Positions 31,468 to 41,198 of a stretch of DNA of 64,000 nt are shown in pieces; the first letter of the stretch is position 1, and each line of letters starts with the position of its first letter. Where the stretch lies: positions 4,898,001 through 4,962,000 of the forward strand of contig NZ_CP107853.1 in NCBI RefSeq assembly GCF_036013525.1, in the 5' to 3' direction. The DNA comes from Nonomuraea sp. NBC_00507. Lineage in GTDB: Bacteria > Actinomycetota > Actinomycetes > Streptosporangiales > Streptosporangiaceae. The translations under genes and the position numbers were made by a program. Under the pieces are notes generated by a model. It was not told the DNA's origin and did no database searches. It saw only the letters and a program-made list of their open reading frames with translations.

Positions 31468-32482
31468 GAAAACTCTCACGCCCGCCACTGAGAACGCCGC
31501 CCCCGAGCGGGACCGGCCACGGATACGACTGGCCCGGCTGCGCGACTTCGCCCTGATCCCCGCGATCATCGCGATCGCCGTCGTCGGCCAGATCGTCAAC
31601 CCGATCTTCCTGCAGGGCGACAACCTGATCAACATCCTGCAGACCATGTCGGAGATCTCACTGCTGGTCCTGGCCCAGACCATCGTGCTGGTCGCCGGAA
31701 AGATGGACCTGTCACTGGAGTCGACGTTCGGTCTCGCGCCGGGCGTGGCGGCGTGGCTGACCGTGGCCGCCGGTTCGGGCGCCGGGCTCGGCCTGCTGCA
31801 GGGCTTCTGGTCGATCCCCATCACCCTGGCCGTCGGCGTGCTCATCGGCGCGATCAACGCGCTGCTGATCGTGCGGTTCGGGCTCAACGGCTTCATTGTC
31901 ACCCTCGGCATGCTCATCGTGCTGCGTGGCCTGCTCACCGGCATCTCCGGCGGCCAGACCTTCTTCAACCTGCCGGCGTCGATGCTCTATCTCGGCTCGG
32001 CCCTGTGGCTCGGCGTGCCCGCCTCGATCTGGCTCTGCCTGCTGCTGTTCGCCGCCGGAATCGTGCTGCTGGGCTTCACCAAGTACGGCCGCGCCCTGTA
32101 CGCCATCGGCGGCAACGTGGACGCGGCCAAGGCGGCCGGCATCCGTACCGACCGGGTGTTGTGGACCGCCTTGGTAGGCGCCAGTGTGCTGGCCGCGCTC
32201 GGCGGCCTGCTGATGTCGGGGCACCTCGCCTCCGTGGCGGCCGCGCAGGGTGATGGCGCCATCTTCACCGTGTTCGCCGCGGCCGTGATCGGCGGCGTCG
32301 GCCTCAACGGCGGCAAGGGCACGATGTTCGGCGCGTTCACTGGCATCCTCCTCCTCTACATGATCCAGAACGTCCTCACCCTGGCCGGTGTGCCCGCCCA
32401 ATGGATCCAGGCCCTCAACGGCGCGATCATCATCGTCGCCCTCGTCCTGTCCCGCCTCACCGGCGGCAAGGTCCAGGAATAG
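31460..32482 (+). CDS. Sugar ABC transporter permease, ribose type
   Basis: 340 residues, about nine to ten membrane helices after a 30-residue charged N-terminus; the conserved stretches are IVLVAGKMDLSLESTFGLAPG and YAIGGNVDAAKAAGIRTDRV. RbsC-type permeases work as homodimers with the fused ATPase. ATG at 31460 overlaps the ATPase end by 8 bases and has GGAAGGAG 9 bases before it. The GH95 gene follows after 33 bases, completing a four-gene operon of binding protein, ATPase, permease and hydrolase. Confidence 0.92.
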   Translation: MPEKTLTPATENAAPERDRPRIRLARLRDFALIPAIIAIAVVGQIVNPIFLQGDNLINILQTMSEISLLVLAQTIVLVAGKMDLSLESTFGLAPGVAAWLTVAAGSGAGLGLLQGFWSIPITLAVGVLIGAINALLIVRFGLNGFIVTLGMLIVLRGLLTGISGGQTFFNLPASMLYLGSALWLGVPASIWLCLLLFAAGIVLLGFTKYGRALYAIGGNVDAAKAAGIRTDRVLWTALVGASVLAALGGLLMSGHLASVAAAQGDGAIFTVFAAAVIGGVGLNGGKGTMFGAFTGILLLYMIQNVLTLAGVPAQWIQALNGAIIIVALVLSRLTGGKVQE

Positions 32483-32515
32483 CCCGTCCCCGCACCCCTC
32501 ACGATGGGAACAGCC

Positions 32516-35245
32516 ATGCCCGAAGACCACCCGACGCGGAGGCAGCTGATGAAGCTCGGTACAGCCGGAGCCGGTGCTCTCCTGCTGCCGATGCAATGGA
32601 CAGCGGTCGCCCGGGCCGCCTCGGCACCGCCCCCAGAGGTGCGCGCCGCCAACGACCTGGCGCTCTGGTACGACGAGGCCGCCGGCACCGACTGGCTCCG
32701 CGCGCTGCCCATCGGCAACGGCCGCCTGGGCGCCATGGTGTTCGGCAACGTCGACATCGAGCGGCTGCAGCTCAACGAGGACACCGTCTGGGCCGGCGGG
32801 CCGTACGACCAGAGCAACCCGAAGGGCGCGCAGGCGCTGCCGGAGATCCGGCGGCTGGTCTTCGAGAACCAGTGGACCCAGGCCCAGGATCTGATCAACC
32901 AGACGATGCTCGGCAAACCCGCGGGCCAGCTGGCCTACCAGCCCGTCGGCAACCTACGGCTCTCCTTCGGCAGCGCCGCCGGGGTGACGGAGTACAACCG
33001 TCAGCTGGATCTGACCACCGCCACGACCTCCGTGACCTACGTCATGAACGGCGTTCGGTACCGGCGCGAGGTGTTCGCGAGCGCGCCGGACCAGGTGATC
33101 GCCGTCCGCCTGACGGCCGACAGGCCCGGGTCGATCTCGTTCTCCGCGACGTTCGACAGCCCTCAGCGAACGACACGCTCCAGCCCCGACGCGACCACAG
33201 TCGCACTCGACGGCGTCTCAGGCGACTTCGAAGGAGTGACCGGCTCGGTCCGCTTCCTGGCACTGGCCAAGGCCATAGCCGAAGGCGGCAGCATCACCAG
33301 CTCCGGTGGCACGCTCCAGGTGTCCGCCGCCGACAGCGTGACCCTGCTGATCTCCATCGGCTCCAGCTACGTGAACTACAACGACGTCGGCGGCGACCAC
33401 CAGGGCATCGCGCGCAAGCACCTCGACGCCGCCGTGAAACGGCCCTACGACAAGCTGCGCAGCCGGCACGTGGCCGACTACCAGAAGCTGTTCGGGCGTA
33501 CGACGCTCGACCTCGGCCGTACCGCGGCGGCCGACCAGCCGACCGACGTGCGGATCGCGCAACACCTCTCCGCCGACGATCCGCAGTTCTCCGCGCTGCT
33601 GTTCCAATTCGGCCGCTACCTGCTGATCAGCTCCTCGCGACCCGGCACCCAGCCGGCCAACCTGCAGGGCATCTGGAACGACCAGATGCGACCGCCATGG
33701 GACTCGAAGTACACCATCAACGCCAACTTGCCGATGAACTACTGGCCCGCCGACACGACGAACCTGTCGGAGTGTTATGCACCGGTGTTCGACATGATCA
33801 AGGACCTCACCACGACCGGCGCCCGCACGGCGCAGGCACAGTACGGCGCGGGCGGCTGGGTCACCCACCACAACACCGACGCATGGCGGGCCACATCGGT
33901 CGTGGACGGCGCGTTCTGGGGCATGTGGCAGACCGGCGGCGCCTGGCTGGCCAGTCTGATCTGGGATCACTACCTGTTCACCGGCGACGCCGGCTTCCTG
34001 CGCGCGAACTACCCGGCCATGAAGGGCGCCGCCCAGTTCTTCCTCGACACCCTGGTGCCGGAGCCGCAACTCGGCTGGCTGGTCACGAACCCGTCCAACT
34101 CCCCCGAACTCAGCCATCACGCGAATGCCAGCGTGGCCGCCGGCCCCACCATGGACATGCAGATCCTGCGCGACCTGTTCGACGGCTGCGCCGAGGCCAG
34201 CAAGGTGCTCGGCGTGGACGCGGACTTCCGGGCCAAGGTCGAGGCCACCCGTGACCGGCTGGCTCCGATGAAGATCGGTTCGCGCGGCAACATCCAGGAA
34301 TGGCTCTACGACTGGGTGGAAACCGAGCGCAACCACCGGCACGTCTCCCACCTGTACGGGCTGCATCCCAGCAACCAGATCACCAAGCGCGACACACCCG
34401 AGCTGTTCCAGGCCGCGCGCCGGACGCTGGAGTTGCGCGGCGACGACGGGACGGGCTGGTCGCTGGCCTGGAAGATCAACTACTGGGCCAGGCTGGAGGA
34501 GGGCACGCGGGCGCACGACCTGGTCCGCGCCCTCGTCACCCCGGCCAGGCTCGCGCCGAACATGTTCGACCTGCATCCCCCGTTCCAGATCGACGGCAAC
34601 TTCGGCGCCACGTCGGGCATTGCCGAGATGCTGCTGCAGAGCCACAACGGCGAGCTGCACCTGCTGCCGGCCCTGCCGCAGGCCTGGCCGATGGGGCGGG
34701 TGAAGGGCCTGCGTGGGCGCGGCGGCCACACCGTCGGGGCGGCGTGGAGCGAGGGGCAGGCCGACGAGTTCCTGATCACGCCCGACCGCGACGGCACCGT
34801 GAGAGTACGCGCCGAGATGTTCACCGGGCGCTACAAGGTGGTCGACGCCACGCGCGGCGGTCATGTTCCTGTGAAGAAGCACGGCCCCGACCTGATCGAG
34901 TTCACCGGGAAGGCCGGCCACACCTATCGGGCGTACACCCTGCAGAAGGTCCGCATCGGCGCACCCGCGGGGGTGACCCCGGGCCAGGGGGCGAAGGTCA
35001 CCGTCACCGTCCGGGCGATCGAGAGGCCGCTGGCCCCGTCGGCCGCGGTGTCCGTCGAGGCTCCGGACGGGTGGACCGTCGCGCCCGCACAGGTCGTGCT
35101 GGGGCCACTGAAGCCCGGCTCGGAAGGCGCCGCCGAGTTCACGGTCACCCCGGGTGCGGACGCGCCCGCGGGCAGCGCGGTCCTGACCGGCAGGGCGGGC
35201 GGCCGAGACTGGACCGCATCGGCGAAGGCCACGGTCCGGGTGTAG
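32516..35245 (+). CDS. Exported GH95 alpha-L-fucosidase / alpha-L-galactosidase
   Basis: 909 residues from the ATG at 32516 (an ATG four codons earlier is possible; GGGA precedes the later one). Leader of Tat type: TRRQLMKLGTAG, hydrophobic stretch, ARA cut. Then the GH95 N-terminal sandwich (WLRALPIGNGRLGAMVFG; LQLNEDTVWAGGPYD), the (alpha/alpha)6 barrel about 330-690 (NLQGIWNDQM, NANLPMNYWPAD, TNPSNSPE, NFGATSGIAEMLLQS) and a C-terminal NEW3-type Ig domain about 810-909. Family members remove alpha-1,2-linked L-fucose or L-galactose by inversion. Fucose or galactose released outside would be taken up by the importer encoded upstream. A hairpin at 35336 ends the operon. Confidence 0.92.
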   Translation: MPEDHPTRRQLMKLGTAGAGALLLPMQWTAVARAASAPPPEVRAANDLALWYDEAAGTDWLRALPIGNGRLGAMVFGNVDIERLQLNEDTVWAGGPYDQSNPKGAQALPEIRRLVFENQWTQAQDLINQTMLGKPAGQLAYQPVGNLRLSFGSAAGVTEYNRQLDLTTATTSVTYVMNGVRYRREVFASAPDQVIAVRLTADRPGSISFSATFDSPQRTTRSSPDATTVALDGVSGDFEGVTGSVRFLALAKAIAEGGSITSSGGTLQVSAADSVTLLISIGSSYVNYNDVGGDHQGIARKHLDAAVKRPYDKLRSRHVADYQKLFGRTTLDLGRTAAADQPTDVRIAQHLSADDPQFSALLFQFGRYLLISSSRPGTQPANLQGIWNDQMRPPWDSKYTINANLPMNYWPADTTNLSECYAPVFDMIKDLTTTGARTAQAQYGAGGWVTHHNTDAWRATSVVDGAFWGMWQTGGAWLASLIWDHYLFTGDAGFLRANYPAMKGAAQFFLDTLVPEPQLGWLVTNPSNSPELSHHANASVAAGPTMDMQILRDLFDGCAEASKVLGVDADFRAKVEATRDRLAPMKIGSRGNIQEWLYDWVETERNHRHVSHLYGLHPSNQITKRDTPELFQAARRTLELRGDDGTGWSLAWKINYWARLEEGTRAHDLVRALVTPARLAPNMFDLHPPFQIDGNFGATSGIAEMLLQSHNGELHLLPALPQAWPMGRVKGLRGRGGHTVGAAWSEGQADEFLITPDRDGTVRVRAEMFTGRYKVVDATRGGHVPVKKHGPDLIEFTGKAGHTYRAYTLQKVRIGAPAGVTPGQGAKVTVTVRAIERPLAPSAAVSVEAPDGWTVAPAQVVLGPLKPGSEGAAEFTVTPGADAPAGSAVLTGRAGGRDWTASAKATVRV

Positions 35246-35335
35246 GACGGCCGGGGGACGGCGCTGCACACCCCGCGCGCCGCGTAGGGGTTCACCCATC
35301 CTCGCTGCCAACGCGCCGCGGCGGGTCGGCTCTGG

Positions 35336-35366
35336 CGGGCGGCGGCCATGATGCGGCCGCCGCCCG
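35336..35366. terminator. Bidirectional hairpin between convergent operons
   Basis: CGGGCGGCGGCC (35336-35347) pairs perfectly with GGCCGCCGCCCG (35355-35366) around a 7-base loop. Between the GH95 stop and the isomerase/epimerase stop at 35379. Confidence 0.8.
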
Positions 35367-35378
35367 GCGTGTGTTGTG

Positions 35379-36386
35379 CTATTCGGAGGAGAAGGCGGCG
35401 TCGAAGGATGCGACCGGTGGGGTGATGGCGTTGAGCGAGCGGATGTAGGCGAGGGATTCCGGCGCGCCGTGCAGCCGGTCCATGCCCGCGTCCTCCCACT
35501 CGATGGAGATCGGGCCGTCGTAGCCGATGTGATTGAGCGCCCGGAAGCACGCCTCCCACGGCACGTCGCCCCGGCCGGTGGACACGAAGTCCCAGCCGCG
35601 CCGGGGGTCGGCCCAGGCCAGGTGGGAGGCCAGGCGACCGCGCCGTCCGTCGCGGGTCGCCACCCGGGCGTCCTTGCAGTCCACGTGGTAGATCCGGTCG
35701 GCGAAGTCGAGGATGAAGTTCGCCGGGTCCAGGTCTTGCCACACCATGTGCGAGGGATCCCAGTTGAGCCCGAAGGCCGGCCGGTGCCCGATGGCCTCCA
35801 GCGTCCGCACCGTGGTGTGGTAGTCGTAGGCGATCTCGCTGGGGTGCACCTCGTGGGCGAAGCGCACCCCCACCTCGTCGAAGACGTCGAGGATCGGGTT
35901 CCACCGGCCGGCGAAGTCGGCGTACCCCGCCTCGATCATCGACGGGGGCACCGGCGGGAACATCGCCAGCGTGTGCCAGATCGACGAGCCGGTGAAGCCG
36001 ACCACGGTGGTGACGCCGAGTGCGGCCGCCGCCCGGGCGGTGTTCTTGATCTCTTCGGCGGCGCGCCGCCGTACGCCTTCGGGTTCGCCGTCGCCCCAGA
36101 TGCGGGCGGGCAGGATGCCCTTGTGGCGCTCGTCGATGGGGTGGTCGCAGACCGCCTGGCCGACCAGGTGGTTGGAGATCGTCCACACCCCGAGGTTGTA
36201 CTTGGCCAGGGTCTCCTTCTTGCGTTCGATGTAGGAGTCGTCCGCGAGGGCCTTGTCGACCTCGAAGTGGTCGCCCCAGCAGGCGATCTCCAGGCCGTCG
36301 TAGCCCCATTCCGAAGCCAGCCGGCAGACCTCCTCGAACGGCAGGTCCGCCCACTGCCCGGTGAACAACGTGACCGGTCTCGTCAT
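35379..36386 (-). CDS. Sugar phosphate isomerase/epimerase-type TIM barrel
   Basis: 335 residues, cytoplasmic, AP endonuclease family 2 barrel. Visible strands: [73 protein letters not shown] and [11 protein letters not shown]; the E, D, H and E residues are the usual metal ligands. Such proteins interconvert ketoses or inositol derivatives, often beside a Gfo/Idh/MocA dehydrogenase. Here that neighbour is broken, but its stop still overlaps this ATG (ATGA at 36383-36386). Last gene of the leftward importer operon. Substrate unknown. Confidence 0.88.
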   Translation of the reverse strand: MTRPVTLFTGQWADLPFEEVCRLASEWGYDGLEIACWGDHFEVDKALADDSYIERKKETLAKYNLGVWTISNHLVGQAVCDHPIDERHKGILPARIWGDGEPEGVRRRAAEEIKNTARAAAALGVTTVVGFTGSSIWHTLAMFPPVPPSMIEAGYADFAGRWNPILDVFDEVGVRFAHEVHPSEIAYDYHTTVRTLEAIGHRPAFGLNWDPSHMVWQDLDPANFILDFADRIYHVDCKDARVATRDGRRGRLASHLAWADPRRGWDFVSTGRGDVPWEACFRALNHIGYDGPISIEWEDAGMDRLHGAPESLAYIRSLNAITPPVASFDAAFSSE

Positions 36387-37113
36387 GAACCCTCCACGGT
36401 CGTGAAGCGGCTGCCCTCAGCCGCGCTCTTCTCGATGGTCGCCGGCACCCGCAGGCCGTCCTCAACGGACGGTGTGGGGTCGCTGCCAGCGGCGATCGCC
36501 TCCAGGAAGTCCTTCGTCTCGTGGACGAAGGCGTGCTCGTACCCGAGGCCGTGACCTGGCGGCCACCACGCCCCGGCGTACGGGTGGCCCGGCTCGGTGA
36601 CCTGCACTCGCCGGAATCCGTGCTCGGCGCTGGCCATGGTGTCGTCGTGGAACCACAGGTCGTTTTCGTCCACGGTGACCGCGCCCCTCCCGGTTCCGCC
36701 GCCGACCGAGAGCCCGGCCGAGCCGGCTGCCAGAGGACGCTCCTTGACGAAGGTCTCGGTCATCGGCGCCACCCCGGTCAGCCGCTCGCCTCGAAGGCGA
36801 CCATACTGCGCACGCCGCGAGCGGCCGCCTCCTTCGCCGCCGCGGCCATGGCCTCGGCCACGGCCACGGTGTTGGCGAGCGGTTTCTCGCACAGGACGTG
36901 CTTGCCGGCCGCCGGCGCCGCGACGGCGATCTCGGCGTGCGAGTCGCCGGGCGTGCAGATGTCGACGATCTGCACGTCGTCGCGGTCGAGCAGGCGCTTC
37001 CAGCCGGCCTCCGCGTGGGCCCACCCCAGCTTCTCGGCTGCCTGCGCGGTCGCCTCGGCGGATCCGCCGGCCACGGCCACCATGACGGGTTCGAACGGCA
37101 TGACGGTCCTCAT
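36383..37113 (-). pseudogene. Gfo/Idh/MocA oxidoreductase with two internal deletions
   Basis: Decayed NAD-dependent dehydrogenase. Starting at ATG 37113 the frame reads MRTVMPFEPVMVAVAGG: the Rossmann glycine motif and first roughly 25 residues expected after MRT are gone. The middle is normal (VQIVDICTPGDSHAEIAVAA, GKHVLCEKPLANTVAVAEAM) until SMVAFEASG and a stop at 36778. The rest is in another frame: GERLTGVAPMTETFVKERPL through the C-terminus to 36383. About 50-60 residues of the catalytic domain between VAF and ERLTG are missing, out of frame. Both junctions with neighbours (ATGA overlaps) remain perfect, so the damage is recent and strictly internal. Confidence 0.85.
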
Positions 37114-38180
37114 GACTCGAACCCCAGGGGCAGGTACTGGGCGGCGTTGTCCTTGGTGATGGTCTCCGAAGCCAGGGTGATCGACTGCGGCACCTGCTGC
37201 TCCAGCAGGTCGCTCATGCCTTTGTCCTGGGCGATCAGCCGGGCGATCTTGATCGCCGAGGCGGCCATGGTCGGGGGATAGGTGACGGTGGCCTTCAGCA
37301 CGCCGCTGTCGGCCTGGATGTCACGCATCGCGTTGGCCGAGCCCGCGCCGCCGACCATGAAGAACTCGTCGCGACCGGCCTCCTTGATCGCGGCCAGCAC
37401 GCCGATGCCCTGGTCGTCGTCGTGGTTCCAGATCGCGTCGATCTTCTTGTGCGCCTGCAGCAGGTTGCTGGCCACCTGTGTGCCGGACTCCACCGTGAAC
37501 TTGGCGTCCTGCTGCGCGGTCACCGTGAAGCCGTACGTCTTCAGGGCGTCGGCGAAGCCCTTGCTGCGGTCCTGGGTCAGCGGCAGTGTGGCGATGCCCT
37601 GGATCTCGAGGATGACCGGGTTGGAGACGCCCTTGTCCTTCAGCGCCTTCCCGATGTGGTGGCCGGCAGCCACACCCATGCCGTAGTTGTCACCCCCGAT
37701 CCAGGCCCGGTACGACAGCTTGTCCGGGAAGACGCGGTCCACGTTGACCACCGGGATGCCCGCGTCCATGGCCTGCCGGGCGACCTGGTTGAGCTGCTGG
37801 CCGTCGTTCGGCAGGATCACCAGCACGTTGACCTTCGCCTGGATCAGCGACTCCACCGCCGAGATCTGCTGGTTGATGTCGTTGGTCGGCTCGACCGGCT
37901 TGAACTCGACGTCGGAGTACTGCTTGGCCGCGTCCGCCGCGTTCTTGCTGATGGCGGCGATCCAGCCGTGGTCGGCGGCCGGTGCCGAGAAGCCGATGAC
38001 GACCTTGTCGCCGGGGGCGTCGTTGCCGCTGTTGGCCGTGGGAGCGGCGGCCGGCGCGCTCGCTTGTGCACCCTGCTGGGTGGCGGCCGGGTCGTTGCTG
38101 GTGCAGGCGCTGACCAGGGCACCCGCGCCGAGGGCGGCGCCGCTGAAGAGGAAGCCGCGCCGGGCGACGTTCTTGTCCAT
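37110..38180 (-). CDS. Sugar-binding lipoprotein, ribose-type ABC importer
   Basis: 356 residues. Leader with twin arginines (ARRGFLFSG) and lipobox LVSAC, cysteine 26, then a low-complexity Ala/Thr linker and a ribose-binding-protein fold (VVIGFSAPAADHGWIAAISKN; VLVILPNDGQQLNQVARQAM; AIWNHDDDQGIGVLAAI). Delivers a sugar or polyol to the permease and ATPase encoded upstream. The stop overlaps the oxidoreductase start. With an isomerase/epimerase and a MocA-type dehydrogenase in the operon, an inositol-like or rare sugar ligand is likely, but not provable here. Confidence 0.92.
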   Translation of the reverse strand: MDKNVARRGFLFSGAALGAGALVSACTSNDPAATQQGAQASAPAAAPTANSGNDAPGDKVVIGFSAPAADHGWIAAISKNAADAAKQYSDVEFKPVEPTNDINQQISAVESLIQAKVNVLVILPNDGQQLNQVARQAMDAGIPVVNVDRVFPDKLSYRAWIGGDNYGMGVAAGHHIGKALKDKGVSNPVILEIQGIATLPLTQDRSKGFADALKTYGFTVTAQQDAKFTVESGTQVASNLLQAHKKIDAIWNHDDDQGIGVLAAIKEAGRDEFFMVGGAGSANAMRDIQADSGVLKATVTYPPTMAASAIKIARLIAQDKGMSDLLEQQVPQSITLASETITKDNAAQYLPLGFES

Positions 38181-38229
38181 GTGTTCTCTCCTTGCTGTAG
38201 CCGGAAGGGTTTGCGATCCGGCCCTGGTA

Positions 38230-39240
38230 TCAGGTGTGTGTTTTGAGGCTTCGCCGCTGCAGCAACACGGCGGCGACGATGATCGCGCCCTTGGCGATGA
38301 GCTGGTCGGCGGTGTTCAGGCCGTTCAGGATGAACAGGTTGGTGATCACAGTGAAGATCAGCAGGCCGAGGATCGACCCGATGATCGTGCCCCGGCCGCC
38401 CGTCAGCAGCGTCCCGCCGATGATCACCGCGGCGATCGCGTCCAGCTCGTACAGGTCTCCGTGCGTGGACGACCCGGTCGTCGTCCGGGCCATGATCAGC
38501 ACCGCGGCGATCCCGCAGCACAACCCCGACAGGGCGTACAGCAGCAGCGTGTGCTTATGCACGTCGATGCCGGCCAGGCGGGCCGCCTCGGGGTTGCCGC
38601 CCACCGCGTAGGTGCGCCGGCCGAACGTCGTGCGGTTGAGCACCACCCAGCCGAGCAGCACCACCAGCGCGAACGCGTACACCAGCAGCGGCAGCCCGAG
38701 CACCCGCGTGGTCGACAGGCTCACGATCATCGAGTTGTCAGGCTGCACCAGCTGCGTGCGCTGGTCGGACATCCGCTGCGCCAGGCCCCGCCCGGCCACC
38801 ATCATCGCCAGCGTCGCGATGAACGGCACCATCCGCCCATAGGCGATCAAGAACCCGTTCAGCAGGCCCGCGCCGGTGCCCACCAGCACCGCGCACACGA
38901 TCATCACGACCGGCCCGTAGGACTGCGTCGCCAGCGTGGTCGCCCACACCGACGCCAACGCCATCAGCGCGCCCACCGACAGATCGATGCCACCACCGAT
39001 GATCACGAACGTCATGCCCACGGTGATCACGCCGATGGTCGAGGCCAGCGCCAGGATGCTCACCAGGTTGGAGGACGTGGCGAAGTTCTCCGGCCTCGTC
39101 ACCACTCCCACGATCGCCAGCAGTACGAGCGCCGCGACCAGCCCCAGATGCCGGACCTCACCCAGCCGGCCGAACCGCCCGCCCGGTCCCGCCATCTTCA
39201 CGCGCGGACCGGCCGGCGCGGCCTGATCAACCTCAGCCAT
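38230..39240 (-). CDS. Sugar ABC transporter permease, ribose type
   Basis: 336 residues with eight to ten membrane helices; family stretches are TFVIIGGGIDLSVGALMALA and YAVGGNPEAARLAGIDVHKH. Forms the membrane channel of the importer with the ATPase at 39233 and binding protein at 37110. I use ATG 39240, with AAGGAG 6 bases upstream; it overlaps the ATPase stop by 8 bases. The longer frame to 39273 lies inside the ATPase gene. Confidence 0.92.
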   Translation of the reverse strand: MAEVDQAAPAGPRVKMAGPGGRFGRLGEVRHLGLVAALVLLAIVGVVTRPENFATSSNLVSILALASTIGVITVGMTFVIIGGGIDLSVGALMALASVWATTLATQSYGPVVMIVCAVLVGTGAGLLNGFLIAYGRMVPFIATLAMMVAGRGLAQRMSDQRTQLVQPDNSMIVSLSTTRVLGLPLLVYAFALVVLLGWVVLNRTTFGRRTYAVGGNPEAARLAGIDVHKHTLLLYALSGLCCGIAAVLIMARTTTGSSTHGDLYELDAIAAVIIGGTLLTGGRGTIIGSILGLLIFTVITNLFILNGLNTADQLIAKGAIIVAAVLLQRRSLKTHT

Positions 39241-40819
39241 GAAATGCTCCTTCGGAGGGGGGATTCGCCACATCGGACCCGGACATGTGTCCTGCGGAGA
39301 CCATCACCAGGTCGAGCACCCGGTGCTCGTCCAGGTCCTCGGCCGGCGCCTCACAGACGATCCGGCCCTCGCGGATGACCAGCACGCGGTCGGCCAGGCC
39401 GAGCACTTCGGGCACCTCGCTGGAGACCAGCAGCACGCCGATGCCGTCGTCGGCCAGCTTGCGCACCAGCGCATACAGCTCGGCCCGGGCGCCGACGTCC
39501 ACACCACGTGTGGGCTCGTCCAGCAACAGCAGCTTGCGGTCCTCCGCCAGCCAGCGTCCCAGCACCGCCTTCTGCTGGTTGCCGCCCGACAAGGTCCTGA
39601 TCGGCCGGCGCGGATCGGGCGGACGGATGTCCAGCACCTCCGACAGTCGTTGGGCCTCGGCGAACTCGGTCCGGCGGTCGAGCCAGCCCAGCCACCGTGG
39701 CTTGGTGTAGCGGCTCAGGCTCGCCAGCGTGATGTTCTGCGCGACGGAGTGATCCAGCAGCAACGCCTGCGTCTTGCGCTCCTCTGGCGCCAGGCCCATG
39801 CCCATCCGCACCGCGCGGGTCGTGCTGCCCGGCCGCACCGTCTGCCCATCGAGCACGACCCGGCCGCCGGCCCGCCGCGCGCCGTAGATCGCCTCGATGA
39901 TCTCGCTGCGACCGGAGCCGACCAGGCCGGCCAGGCCGACGATCTCCCCGGCCCTGATGCTGAACGACACGTCCGCGAACCGGCCGGGCAGCGTCAGGTT
40001 CTCCACCCGCAGCACCTCAGGCCGCCCTTCGTGGGCGTCCCTGCCCGGCCGGGGCGGGAAGACGTACTCGACGTTGCGACCAGTCATCAGCGCCACGATC
40101 TGCGAGGTCGGGGTGTCCTTGGCCACCAGCCCCACCGCGACCGTGCGACCGTCCTTCAGCACAGTGACCCGGTCGCCGATCTCGCGGATCTCCTCCAGCC
40201 GGTGGGAGATGTAGATCACCGCCACGCCCTGGGAAGTGAGGTCGCGGATCACTCGGAACAGATTGCCGACCTCGTCGTGGTCCAGCGCGGCCGACGGCTC
40301 GTCCATGATGATCAGCCGGGCCGAGTGCGACAGCGCCCTGGCCATGCTGACGATCTGCTTGTGCGCCGGCGACAGCCAGCCCACCTCGGTGCGGGGACGG
40401 ATCTCGCCGTGTCCCAGCCGCTTGAGCAGCTCGGCCGCCGCCCGGTCGGCCTCGGCCCGGTGGGAGAATCCGAAGGTCGCCATCTCGTGGCCGAGGAAGA
40501 TGTTCTCCGTCACGCTCAACCCGTCCACCAGATCGAGTTCCTGGTAGATGGTGGCGATCCCGTGACCCATCGCCGCGGTCGGCGGCGCCAGCCGTACGGG
40601 GGAGCCGCCGAGCAGCACCTCGCCCTCATCGGGTTCGTGGGCACCGGAAAGGATCTTGATGAGCGTGGACTTCCCGGCGCCGTTCTGGCCGAGCAGGCAG
40701 TGCACCTCTCCGGCTCTGACCTCGAGATCCACGCCGTCCAGAGCGCGCACGCCGGGAAACTGCTTGATGATTCCTCGCATCACGAGCAGAGATGACGAGT
40801 CGGATGGTGACCGCGGCAC
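39233..40819 (-). CDS. Sugar ABC transporter ATPase, two fused ABC domains
   Basis: 528 residues. Domain one: Walker A GQNGAGKST, Walker B LIIMDEPSAALD, a weak signature (LSPAHKQIVSMARAL). Domain two: GLVGSGRSE in place of Walker A, intact LSGGNQQKAVLGRWL and a normal Walker B LLLLDEPTRGVD, unlike the paralogue at 29950. RbsA/MglA-type energiser of the importer. GTG at 40819 has GGAGG 5 bases upstream. First gene of the operon that continues through permease, binding protein, broken oxidoreductase and isomerase. Confidence 0.92.
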   Translation of the reverse strand: MPRSPSDSSSLLVMRGIIKQFPGVRALDGVDLEVRAGEVHCLLGQNGAGKSTLIKILSGAHEPDEGEVLLGGSPVRLAPPTAAMGHGIATIYQELDLVDGLSVTENIFLGHEMATFGFSHRAEADRAAAELLKRLGHGEIRPRTEVGWLSPAHKQIVSMARALSHSARLIIMDEPSAALDHDEVGNLFRVIRDLTSQGVAVIYISHRLEEIREIGDRVTVLKDGRTVAVGLVAKDTPTSQIVALMTGRNVEYVFPPRPGRDAHEGRPEVLRVENLTLPGRFADVSFSIRAGEIVGLAGLVGSGRSEIIEAIYGARRAGGRVVLDGQTVRPGSTTRAVRMGMGLAPEERKTQALLLDHSVAQNITLASLSRYTKPRWLGWLDRRTEFAEAQRLSEVLDIRPPDPRRPIRTLSGGNQQKAVLGRWLAEDRKLLLLDEPTRGVDVGARAELYALVRKLADDGIGVLLVSSEVPEVLGLADRVLVIREGRIVCEAPAEDLDEHRVLDLVMVSAGHMSGSDVANPPSEGAFHG

Positions 40820-41198
40820 AGGGGCCTCCCTCGGTAACGGTGTGGCCGTGGTCCCGCCCGCCTGACGGTGCCGGTAGGCACCGCCGCGACGGCACCGAGT
40901 TCGGCGTCAACGGTGCCGCTGCGGCTTCAGGCACCGATCAGGCGGGCGGGACGTTCTGGGGTGGGGAAGGGCACGGGGCAAAGAGCACGGGACAAAGCGC
41001 ACCGGGCAAAGGGCACGGTGGGAAAGGGCACTGGCGCTTCCCGTCCGCTTGACCGCATGCGTCATGGCCGCGGCACGCGGGATGGGCGGGGTGTGCCCAC
41101 GCGATGCGGAACAGGACGGCAGGCGGACGGGACGTTGCGGGGGCAGGGACAGGTCGGGGACCGCGTGGCGGACACGCGGGTCAGGGTGGGTGTGGCGA
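40820..41198. other. Gap with a short tandem repeat
   Basis: No gene. It must contain the promoter of the leftward importer operon and the end region of the ROK gene. A five-unit imperfect repeat lies at 40963-41031. No clear operator or terminator was found. Confidence 0.5.
40963..41031. repeat. Imperfect tandem repeat, about 14-bp unit
   Basis: Five units of the form GGGCAAAGnGCAC: for example GGGGCAAAGAGCAC, GGGACAAAGCGCAC, CGGGCAAAGGGCAC. Between the importer ATPase start and the ROK regulator end. Could be replication slippage or a multi-site regulatory element. Confidence 0.6.

Noticed and set aside
29914..31968. 684-codon minus-strand open frame
   Set aside because: Antisense to the ABC ATPase and permease genes, whose motifs are clear. 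High-GC shadow frame.
40963..41031. Tandem repeat considered as a small CRISPR
   Set aside because: Units are about 14 bases, imperfect and have no spacers.
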